Shown here in pieces: positions 40,372 to 46,703 of a DNA stretch of 64,000 nt. Both the position numbers and the translations under genes were made by a program. The stretch is from contig NZ_VOHK01000004.1 of the NCBI RefSeq assembly GCF_007859325.1, positions 248,001-312,000 on the forward strand. The letters run 5' to 3'. Positions within the stretch are counted from its first letter, which is position 1, and every line of letters begins with the position of its first letter. The stretch comes from Luteimonas marina. Its GTDB lineage: Bacteria; Pseudomonadota; Gammaproteobacteria; Xanthomonadales; Xanthomonadaceae. Below the pieces are notes generated by a model. It was not told the DNA's origin. It saw only the letters and a list, made by a program, of their open reading frames with translations, and did not search any database.

Positions 40372-41249
40372 GGCACCATCCCGCCCATCCGCTGCGGCAG
40401 CATCACCACCAGCGGCGGCCATGTGCCGCCGCTGCGGCTGGCGAGTTCGATCGACACCTGCAGCGGCAGCGTATCGACCTGCTCCCAGGTGTCGGTCCAC
40501 TCACCCAGGTAGCCGTCCTCGCCGATGCCGCGATAGCGGAAGCGCGCGTCGGTCAGGTCCGGCACCAGCGATTCGGGCGGGCGCGCGTTGCGGTCCTCGA
40601 TCGTGCCGCCGGCGATGGCCATCGCGAACGACACCGCCAGCCGCTGCCCGCCGTCGCCGTCGAGCACCGCGATGTCGTGCAGGTGCGGCCCGCCGCGTCC
40701 GAGGTAGTTCGGCAGGTCGGCGACGAAGCGCACGCGATCGGGCTCGCCGATGAAGCGGATCATCCGCCCGGTATCGTCCTCGATCGCGAACGCGATCGGC
40801 GTGGCCGACGACAGGCGGCGGCGCAGGAACCCTTCGACCGCGCGCATGCGCTCGGTGCGGTCGGCGAGCGCCTCGCCGCGATCCACCGTTGCCGTCGCCG
40901 CGCGCAGGGTGGCGAAACCGAGCGCGAGGCCGGCGGCGAGCAGGGTGGTGGCGAGCAGGATTTCGAGCAGGGTGAAGCCGCGCTGCGGACCGCGGCCCGC
41001 AGCGCGGGGAATGATGCCGTCGCCACGGCTGATATCAGTGAATCGCCCGCGAGAATTATTTTTTTCCTGCAGGCATCGCGCGCGGGCCCCCACCCCAGCC
41101 CTCCCCCGCAAGCGGGGGAGGGAGCCAACAGCGAGCGCCGCTCCTGCTCCCTCCCCCGCCTGCGGGGGAGGGTTGGGGTGGGGGCCAACGCGCCGCAATA
41201 TCGCCAGGCGCCGACCTGCCCTCCGGTTCCGATCCGCAAACCACCTCAT
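40368..41249 (-). CDS. gspJ: T2SS minor pseudopilin GspJ (XpsJ) with an unusually long leader
   Basis: The mature pseudopilin begins RG|FTLLEILLATTLLAAGLALGF, with Glu at +5, and is about 200 residues with the GspJ pattern (LADRTERMRAVEGFLRRRLS). There is no ATG, GTG or TTG close upstream of the cleavage site. The nearest canonical start is ATG 41249, which overlaps the gspI stop in the same ATGA manner as the other gsp junctions. That gives a leader of about 90 residues which reads straight through a complete family I palindrome (41087-41184). Either the leader is real or initiation uses a rare codon such as ATC/ATT near 41030. Confidence 0.8.
   Translation of the reverse strand: MRWFADRNRRAGRRLAILRRVGPHPNPPPQAGEGAGAALAVGSLPRLRGRAGVGARARCLQEKNNSRGRFTDISRGDGIIPRAAGRGPQRGFTLLEILLATTLLAAGLALGFATLRAATATVDRGEALADRTERMRAVEGFLRRRLSSATPIAFAIEDDTGRMIRFIGEPDRVRFVADLPNYLGRGGPHLHDIAVLDGDGGQRLAVSFAMAIAGGTIEDRNARPPESLVPDLTDARFRYRGIGEDGYLGEWTDTWEQVDTLPLQVSIELASRSGGTWPPLVVMLPQRMGGMVP
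41010..41047. repeat. 38-bp block in the gspJ leader, shared with gspG
   Basis: This block matches 42809-42846 at 34 of 38 positions in the same orientation and the same frame relative to the prepilin motif. In gspG it contains the codons ATG AGC CGT GGC GAC GGC. Here the first codon is ATC. It lies just before the RGFTLLE site. Confidence 0.75.
41087..41184. repeat. Family I palindromic repeat, full copy inside the gspJ frame
   Basis: CCCCCACCCCAGCCCTCCCC at the left and GGGGAGGGTTGGGGTGGGGG at the right flank an inner second hairpin pair. If gspJ starts at 41249 the repeat is translated in frame as a Pro/Gly/Ala/Arg-rich segment ([13 protein letters not shown] and [12 protein letters not shown]). 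Confidence 0.85.
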
Positions 41250-41779
41250 CCCGACACCCCCGCCGGATCCGGCTGCACCAACCGTAGCGACTGCAGCTGC
41301 AGCCGTTCGCGCGGCCCGCCCTCGCCCCAGGTCACCGTCAACTGCAGCTGCAGCAGCTGCGGCGAGAACGGATCGAACGGCCGCCCGGGCGGCAGGCTGC
41401 GGTCCACGTAGGGCGCGACGTCCAGCACCCAGCGATAGCGCCCACCATCGAAATCACCGTCTCGGCGCCCCGGCTGCAACACTTCGCCCACGCCCACTTC
41501 GTCCAGCAGCGACTGCGCATGCAGCGCCGCGCGCCCGCTGTCCGCCGACCAGCGTACCTGGCGCACGCCACCGGACAGCGTGCCCAGCAGCAGGGTCAGC
41601 GCGAGGCCGAGCACGGCGAAAGCGACGATGATTTCGAGGAGGGTGTACCCCCGCTGGAAAGTCGGGACCGGGGACCGGGGACCGGGGACCCGGCAACGGC
41701 GAGCGCAGCCTCCCCGCACTCGCGGCTTCCCGCTTTTTCCCGGCCCCCGGTCCCCGGTCCCCGGTTCCACCCGCCTCAT
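41246..41779 (-). CDS. gspI: T2SS minor pseudopilin GspI (XpsI) with a repeat-extended leader
   Basis: The mature protein begins QRG|YTLLEIIVAFAVLGLALTLLLG, followed by the GspI pattern (ALHAQSLLDEVGVGEVL). ATG 41779 overlaps the gspH stop (ATGA), giving 177 residues with a 44-residue leader. Residues about 6-41 of that leader are translated from an inverted repeat (PGTGDRGPGK ... VPGPRSPVPTF). Normal prepilin leaders are under about 20 residues. No other start lies between the repeat and the cleavage site. Confidence 0.86.
   Translation of the reverse strand: MRRVEPGTGDRGPGKSGKPRVRGGCARRCRVPGPRSPVPTFQRGYTLLEIIVAFAVLGLALTLLLGTLSGGVRQVRWSADSGRAALHAQSLLDEVGVGEVLQPGRRDGDFDGGRYRWVLDVAPYVDRSLPPGRPFDPFSPQLLQLQLTVTWGEGGPRERLQLQSLRLVQPDPAGVSG
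41665..41767. repeat. GGGGACCGGGGACC-type inverted repeat inside the gspI leader
   Basis: Tandem GGGACCG units on the left (about 41665-41691) are matched by inverse CGGTCCCCGGTCCCCGG units on the right (about 41742-41767), about 50 bp apart. It is structurally similar to the repeat inside purL at 56972-57055. Confidence 0.78.
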
Positions 41780-42309
41780 CGCACCACCTCGCCCCGACGC
41801 AGCGTTACCTCGCCCGTCAGCCACGCTACGTCCACGTTCCAGGCCGCATCGCGCAGGCTGAGCTGCACGCGTCCGCCGCTCGACGCGCCATCACCGAAGA
41901 ACATGATTGCGCCGACGCCCTCGGCCGGCTGCAGTTCGCGCGCGCCGATGAAATGCACGCCGAGCTTCTTCGGCAGGTCGCCGCTGCGCCCGTTCGCGCC
42001 CTGCCAGGCATGCGCGGCGGGATCGATCAGGAACTGCTGCGGCTTGCCGGTGGCGATCGCGCGCGCGCGCGCGAAGCGCAGTTGCGACGTCACCTCCTTG
42101 GCGCTGGAGCGCAGGGCCATGCGGTCGAAGCCGCCGGTCAGCACGCCCGCGGCGAGCAGCCCGGTCGCGGCGATCAGCGCCATGACCAACAGGATTTCGA
42201 GCAGGGAGAAGCCGCGCTGTGGACGACGTGTCGATGACGGACCTTCGCTCTCCCTCCCGTCATTCCCGCGGCTCTCGACAGACGAATGTCTGGTCAAGCG
42301 GGAATCCAT
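41776..42309 (-). CDS. gspH: T2SS minor pseudopilin GspH (XpsH)
   Basis: The mature part begins QRG|FSLLEILLVMALIAATGLLAAG with Glu at +5. The rest follows the GspH pattern (SSAKEVTSQLRFARARAIATGKPQQFLID). The only canonical start between the gspG stop and the cleavage site that avoids a much longer leader is ATG 42309. It lies inside a family III repeat, so the 33-residue leader (MDSRLTRHSSVESRGNDG...) is partly translated repeat. Total 177 residues. Confidence 0.84.
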   Translation of the reverse strand: MDSRLTRHSSVESRGNDGRESEGPSSTRRPQRGFSLLEILLVMALIAATGLLAAGVLTGGFDRMALRSSAKEVTSQLRFARARAIATGKPQQFLIDPAAHAWQGANGRSGDLPKKLGVHFIGARELQPAEGVGAIMFFGDGASSGGRVQLSLRDAAWNVDVAWLTGEVTLRRGEVVR

Positions 42310-42366
42310 TTGCTTTTCGTTTCCCGGCGCCACGCCAAAATGGATTCCCGCTTTCGCGGGAATGAC
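42259..42366. repeat. Family III composite inverted repeat between gspG and gspH
   Basis: GTCATTCCCGCG on the left and CGCGGGAATGAC on the right bound the element. Inner GGGAATCCATT and AATGGATTCCC arms add a second inverted pair. The inner left arm contains the CAT that is the gspH start codon on the minus strand. Confidence 0.82.
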
Positions 42367-42394
42367 GGAGGGGCGAGAGTCGCGGGTGTGCACC

Positions 42395-42832
42395 CTAATC
42401 GTTGCGGATGTCGGCGTTGACGCTGTCGCCGCCCGGCTTGCGGTCCGCGCCATGGCTGACGATGTCGTAAGGCCTGCCGTCGCCCGGCGCGCGGTACTCG
42501 TAGGGTGTGTTCCAGGGATCCTTCAGTTCCGAGTCCTTCGCGTACGGCCCCAGCCAGCCGACCGCGCCACCAGGCTGCGTCACCAACTGGTCGAGCGAGG
42601 CCGGCAGCGTGCCGGTGTCCATCTCGAACTGGCTGATCTTCTCGGCCAGCGTCTGCACCTGCGCCTCGGCGAGCCGCACCTTGGCGCGATCGCCGCCGCC
42701 GAGGATGCGCGTGGCCGCGAACGCGACGATGCCGCCGATCAGCACCACCACCAGGATGATCTCGATCAGGCTGAAGCCGCGCTGCGATTGGCGCACCGCG
42801 GGGTGCGAAATGATGCCGTCGCCACGGCTCAT
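42395..42832 (-). CDS. gspG: T2SS major pseudopilin GspG (XpsG)
   Basis: This is a 145-residue major pseudopilin. A 19-residue leader from ATG 42832 (MSRGDGIISHPAVRQSQRG) precedes FSLIEIILVVVLIGGIVAFAA. The GspG C-terminus follows with DGRPYDIVSHGADRKPGGDSVNADI, the calcium-site loop region. An alternative start at 42916 or 42913 has a good GAGAGGA ribosome-binding site and gives a 46-47-residue leader, so initiation is uncertain. Family role: it polymerises into the pseudopilus after cleavage by the prepilin peptidase, whose gene is not in this window. Confidence 0.9.
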   Translation of the reverse strand: MSRGDGIISHPAVRQSQRGFSLIEIILVVVLIGGIVAFAATRILGGGDRAKVRLAEAQVQTLAEKISQFEMDTGTLPASLDQLVTQPGGAVGWLGPYAKDSELKDPWNTPYEYRAPGDGRPYDIVSHGADRKPGGDSVNADIRND

Positions 42833-42846
42833 ACGAATGAATCGCC
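42809..42846. repeat. 38-bp block at the gspG start, shared with gspJ
   Basis: 34 of 38 bases match 41010-41047. In this copy the block carries the ATG at 42832. The similarity between gspG and gspJ at nucleotide level ends at the block edges, which suggests gene conversion or a small transposed segment rather than old paralogy. Confidence 0.72.
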
Positions 42847-42973
42847 TGTAAGACCCGCTTTCAGCCCGCGCCTTCCGCCCAACCACCCGCACCTGAAACC
42901 GTCGATTACCCATCATCACGTCCTCTCACCAATCTCGTACAAGTCGAATGATCCCGCCCCCACCATGAACCGC

Positions 42974-44191
42974 TTACCCGATCACGTTGGTCAGGTCGTA
43001 GATCGGGATCAGCACGGCCAGGATCACCACCATCACCACCAGCGCCAGCAGCATCGTCACCGCCGGCACCAGCGCGGCGAGCATCCGGTCCAGCGCCTGC
43101 CCGGTTTCCTGCTCGAAGGTGTCGGCGGTCTTGAGCAGCATCGCATCAAGCGCGCCGGACTCCTCGCCCACCTGCACCATCTGCAGCGCCAGCCGCGGGA
43201 AGCGCTTGCCCTTGCCCAGCGCCGCCGACAGGCCCGCGCCGTTCTTGACGTCCTCCGCGGCGGCTTCGACATCGGCCGACAGCACGCGGTTCCCGACCAC
43301 GGTCTTGCCGATGCCCAGCGCCGCCATCAGCGGTACGCCGTTCCTGAGCAGGGTGCCGAGCGTGCGCGCGAGGCGCGCGGTTTCCAGCCGCGCCGCCAGC
43401 GAACCCACCAGCTTCTGCCGCAGCAGCCAGCCGTCGAAGCGAGTGCGGAAAGCCGGATCACGCAGGCGGCGGTCGAGCCACCAGATCGCCAGCGCCGGCA
43501 CCACCAGCAGCACGATCCACCAGTCGCGCACGAACAACCCGAGCGCGAGCACCAGCTTCGTGAACAGCGGCAGCGGCGCATCGAGGCTTTCGTACATCGC
43601 CGCGAACTGCGGCACCACGTAGCCGAGCAGGAACATCAGCGACAGGCCGACCATCACCAGCAGGATCGCCGGATAGATCAGCGCGTTGATCACGCGCCCG
43701 CGCAGCGCACGGCTGCGTTCGAGGTAGTCGGCCAGCCGCTGCAGGGTGTCCTCGAGGCTGCCGCCGGCCTCGCCGGCGCGCACCATGTTGATGTAGAGCC
43801 GCGAGAAGGTACCGTGCTGGCGCTCCAGCGCAGCCGACAGCGCGGTGCCGCTGCGCACCGCGTCGCGGATCTCGGCGATGGTGCGCTTGGCGGCGGGCTC
43901 CTCGGGCAGGTCCAGCAGGATCGTCAACGCACGATCCAGCGGCTGCCCGGCGCCGAGCAGGGTGGCCAGTTGCTGGGTGAACTGCACCAGCCGCGGGCCG
44001 GCGAAGGGCCTGGGCTTGAACAAGGTTTTCCACGCAGGTTCGCCGCCGCCTTCGCTCGCCAGCCGCGCCTCGACCGGCAGGTGGCCGAGCTCCTGCAGGC
44101 GCAGCGCGACTTCGGCGTCGCTGGCCGCATCCATCTGGCCGTCGAGCATTTCGCCGCGCGCGTTCAATGCCTTGTAGCGGTAGAGGGGCAT
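42974..44191 (-). CDS. gspF: T2SS inner-membrane platform protein GspF (XpsF)
   Basis: This 405-residue polytopic protein begins MPLYRYKALNARGEMLDGQMDA, with two GspF/PilC repeats. Each has a cytoplasmic helical bundle (FTQQLATLLGAGQPLDRAL; LARTLGTLLRNGVPLMAALGI) and about three membrane helices (AILLVMVGLSLMFLLGYVVPQF; VPAVTMLLALVVMVVILAVL). It is the platform on which the pseudopilus is assembled. Confidence 0.94.
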   Translation of the reverse strand: MPLYRYKALNARGEMLDGQMDAASDAEVALRLQELGHLPVEARLASEGGGEPAWKTLFKPRPFAGPRLVQFTQQLATLLGAGQPLDRALTILLDLPEEPAAKRTIAEIRDAVRSGTALSAALERQHGTFSRLYINMVRAGEAGGSLEDTLQRLADYLERSRALRGRVINALIYPAILLVMVGLSLMFLLGYVVPQFAAMYESLDAPLPLFTKLVLALGLFVRDWWIVLLVVPALAIWWLDRRLRDPAFRTRFDGWLLRQKLVGSLAARLETARLARTLGTLLRNGVPLMAALGIGKTVVGNRVLSADVEAAAEDVKNGAGLSAALGKGKRFPRLALQMVQVGEESGALDAMLLKTADTFEQETGQALDRMLAALVPAVTMLLALVVMVVILAVLIPIYDLTNVIG

Positions 44192-44221
44192 GATTCGAAA
44201 TCAGTCGCTTCTTCTTTGCTC

Positions 44222-44283
44222 GTCATTCCCGAAAAAGCGGGAGGTGCTTTTCAACAGCGCGAAGCGCTGGTCATCCATGGACG
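44222..44283. repeat. Left flank of the GIY-YIG unit (family III arm plus ATCCATGGACG)
   Basis: GTCATTCCCG-AAAAAGCGGGA is followed by an AGCGCG/CGCGCT-like stem region and ATCCATGGACGTTACGCTTTA, which runs a few bases past this interval. The last part is an inverted match to the right flank at 44605-44620, with a short indel. Confidence 0.7.
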
Positions 44284-44592
44284 TTACGCTTTAGGCACTT
44301 GGCCAGTGATGTCAGGCCACAGATCCCGCCAGGAAGGATTTTTCTCGTCGATCAGCTGCGCCTTCCACGCCCGCCTCCATTTCTTGATCCGCTTCTCGTG
44401 CAAGATCGCCGACTCCATCGTGGCGTGCATTTCATACCAGACCAGCCGGGCCACGCCATAGCGTTTTGTGAACCCGTCCACGATGTGCTCCCGGTGTTGC
44501 CACGTTCTGCCGATCAAATCGCTGGTAACGCCGATATACAGCATGCCGTTGCGGTCGCTTGCCAGTATGTAGACGCAGGGCTGCTTGTCCAT
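44284..44592 (-). CDS. Single-domain GIY-YIG nuclease-like protein (YhbQ/UPF0213 type)
   Basis: This predicted 102-residue protein has the GIY-YIG core: VYILASDRNGMLYIGVTSDLIGRTWQHR. It also has the conserved Glu in the downstream MHATMESAILHEKRIKKWRRAWK helix. The family is found in many bacteria, often in multiple copies, and its role is uncertain. It sits between gspE and gspF on the same strand, an unusual place, and is bounded by inverted flanks made of a dispersed repeat. I infer that it was inserted there as a unit. An upstream ATG at 44616 lies inside the flanking repeat. Confidence 0.85.
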   Translation of the reverse strand: MDKQPCVYILASDRNGMLYIGVTSDLIGRTWQHREHIVDGFTKRYGVARLVWYEMHATMESAILHEKRIKKWRRAWKAQLIDEKNPSWRDLWPDITGQVPKA

Positions 44593-44604
44593 CGCATTTC
44601 CCGG

Positions 44605-44642
44605 TAAAGCGTCCATGGATTCCCGCTTTCGCGGGAATGACG
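44605..44642. repeat. Right flank of the GIY-YIG unit
   Basis: TAAAGCGTCCATGGAT is inverse to the left flank, followed by TTCCCGCTTTCGCGGGAATGAC, a perfect family III hairpin. Together with 44222-44283 it brackets the GIY-YIG gene. Confidence 0.75.
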
Positions 44643-44671
44643 ATCGGAAGCCCGATCGCGCCAGATCGCGC

Positions 44672-46411
44672 TCACCCCTCCTCCGTGACGCGCAGCACTT
44701 CCTCGATCGTGGTGACGCCCGCCAGCGCCTTGGCGATGCCGTCCTCGTACATGGTGCGCATGCCGTTCTGGCGCGCGATCTGCTCGAGTTCGCCCATGCC
44801 GGCGTGACGCATCACCGCGCGGCGCAGCTCGTCGTTCATCACCAGGAACTCCATGATCGTGGTGCGGCCGAGGTAGCCGGTCGGCGCGATCGCCGAACCG
44901 CGTGCGCGGTACAGGAAGATCTCGCCCTCGGGCTGGAACCGGCGCAGGCCGAACTTCTCGATCTCCTCGGGCGAGGCCGGGTACTTCTCCGCATGCCGCG
45001 GCTCCAGCCGGCGCACGAGGCGCTGGGCGAGGATGCCATTGACCGTGGAGGTCATCAGGTAGTCCTCGACGCCCATGTCGAGCATGCGGGTGATGCCGCC
45101 GGCGGCGTTGTTGGTGTGCAGCGTGCTGAGCACGAGGTGGCCGGTGAGCGCGGACTGGATCGCGATGCGCGCCGTCTCGAGGTCGCGCATCTCGCCGATC
45201 ATGATGATGTCCGGGTCCTGGCGCACGATGCTGCGCAGCGCGTGGGCGAAGTCGAGCCCGATCTGCGGCTTGGCCTGGATCTGGTTGATGCCCTCGATCT
45301 GGTACTCGACCGGATCCTCGACGGTGATGATCTTGACGTCGGGCGTGTTGAGCTTGCTCAGCGCGGTGTACAGCGTCGTCGTCTTGCCCGAGCCGGTGGG
45401 GCCGGTGACCAGCAGGATGCCGTGCGGCTGCTCCAGCACCTTCTGGAACTGCGGCAGGAAGTCCTGTGTGAAGCCGAGCCGCTCGAAGTCGAATACCACC
45501 GTCTCGCGGTCGAGCAGGCGCATCACCACGCTCTCGCCGTGCGCGGTCGGCACCGTGCTCACGCGCAGGTCGAGCTCCTTGCCCTGCACGCGCAGCATGA
45601 TGCGGCCGTCCTGCGGCAGGCGGCGCTCGGCGATGTTGAGTTTGGCCATGATCTTGACGCGGCTGATCACCGCCGCGGTCAGGTTCGACGGCGGGCTCTC
45701 GCCGTCCTCGAGCACGCCGTCGATGCGGTAGCGCACCTTGAGCCGGTTCTCGAACGGTTCGATGTGGATGTCCGAGGCGCGCAGTTCGACCGCGCGCTGG
45801 ATGACCAGGTTGACCAGGCGGATGACCGGCGCCTCGGACGCGAGGTCGCGCAGGTGCTCGACGTCGTCCATGTCGCCGCCGCCCTCGCCGTCGGTGGTCT
45901 CGACGATCGCGCCCATCGCGCTGCGGCCCTGGCCGTGCCAGCGCTCGACCAGGTCGTCGATCTCCGAGCGCAGGCCGACGACGGGCTGCACGTCGCAGCC
46001 GGTCGCCAGGCGCACGGCGTCGAGCGCGTAGTCGTCGTACGGATCGGCCATCCACAGCGCCAGCCGGCCGTGGCTCTCGCCGATCGGGCACAGCTGGAAC
46101 TGCTTGAGGAAGCGCACGCTCAGCGGCTGCGCGTCGGGCAGCAGTTCCGGTGGCGAGGCCGGCATGTCCTTGGCGCCGAGCAGGCGCAGCGACAGCGTTT
46201 CGGCGCAGGCCTCGGCGTGGTCGCGCTCGGACACCAGCCCCAGACGCGAGAGCAACTGCAGGATGCCGCCGCCGGTTTCCTCCTGCAGCCGGCGCGCGCG
46301 CGCGAGGTCCACGTCCTTGAGCTGCTGCCTGGCGAGCAGCGCCGCGACGATGCGGTCCTGCGCATCCGCGGCCGTGGATTCGCTGGCGTGACTGTCGGGG
46401 ATCGCGTTCAC
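44672..46411 (-). CDS. gspE: T2SS ATPase GspE (XpsE) lacking the usual zinc cysteines
   Basis: This 579-residue ATPase has two N-terminal domains that bind GspL (about 1-165), then the catalytic core: Walker A GPTGSGKTTTLY, Asp box ITVEDPVEYQIEG, Walker B IIMIGEMRDLETA, and the His box HLVLSTLHTNNAAG. Most GspE proteins carry a CxxC...CxxC zinc subdomain after QRLVRRL. Here that segment reads LEPRHAEKY ... YRARGSAIAPTGYLGRT, with no Cys. It is the first gene of the operon, and gspF follows after the GIY-YIG insertion. Confidence 0.94.
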   Translation of the reverse strand: MNAIPDSHASESTAADAQDRIVAALLARQQLKDVDLARARRLQEETGGGILQLLSRLGLVSERDHAEACAETLSLRLLGAKDMPASPPELLPDAQPLSVRFLKQFQLCPIGESHGRLALWMADPYDDYALDAVRLATGCDVQPVVGLRSEIDDLVERWHGQGRSAMGAIVETTDGEGGGDMDDVEHLRDLASEAPVIRLVNLVIQRAVELRASDIHIEPFENRLKVRYRIDGVLEDGESPPSNLTAAVISRVKIMAKLNIAERRLPQDGRIMLRVQGKELDLRVSTVPTAHGESVVMRLLDRETVVFDFERLGFTQDFLPQFQKVLEQPHGILLVTGPTGSGKTTTLYTALSKLNTPDVKIITVEDPVEYQIEGINQIQAKPQIGLDFAHALRSIVRQDPDIIMIGEMRDLETARIAIQSALTGHLVLSTLHTNNAAGGITRMLDMGVEDYLMTSTVNGILAQRLVRRLEPRHAEKYPASPEEIEKFGLRRFQPEGEIFLYRARGSAIAPTGYLGRTTIMEFLVMNDELRRAVMRHAGMGELEQIARQNGMRTMYEDGIAKALAGVTTIEEVLRVTEEG

Positions 46412-46532
46412 GGCGGGGATTCCGTTGGGGGTCCGACTTTAGCAGTTTGCGCCGGACGGCTGGCTAAACCGTGCGGCGATCACAGCGCATCGGGCCGGAC
46501 CCACCCGCGACGGGCACCCTGTCGCGATGCAC

Positions 46533-46612
46533 GTGGGAGCGCCTTCAGGCGCGATGCTCTTTGCCCCGCCGCCCGCCGCCATCAAGAGCATCGCGCCTGA
46601 AGGCGCTCCCAC
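46533..46612. repeat. Family IV inverted repeat between gspE and the metallopeptidase gene
   Basis: GTGGGAGCGCCTTCAGGCGC and its inverse GCGCCTGAAGGCGCTCCCAC, with inner GATGCTCTT/AAGAGCATC, form a long stem of at least 28 bp around about 25 bp. It lies in the 292-bp gap 46412-46703, which has no gene. Confidence 0.85.
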
Positions 46613-46650
46613 GGTTGCGATTGCGCACCGCTGGCGGCGGGGAACCATCC

Positions 46651-46679
46651 AAAAAAGAGCCCCGGCAGGGCCGGGGCTC
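46651..46679 (-). terminator. Intrinsic terminator of the secreted peptidase operon
   Basis: Read on the minus strand, GAGCCCCGGC / GCCGGGGCTC with a short loop is followed by UUUUUU (46656-46651). It lies about 25 bp beyond the stop at 46704. Confidence 0.9.
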
Positions 46680-46703
46680 GGGATCACCGCCCGGAGGCGG
46701 GCA

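Noticed and set aside
41519..44461. 980-codon plus-strand frame across gspF-gspI
   Set aside because: It runs antisense through four recognisable T2SS genes and several repeats and has no protein features of its own.
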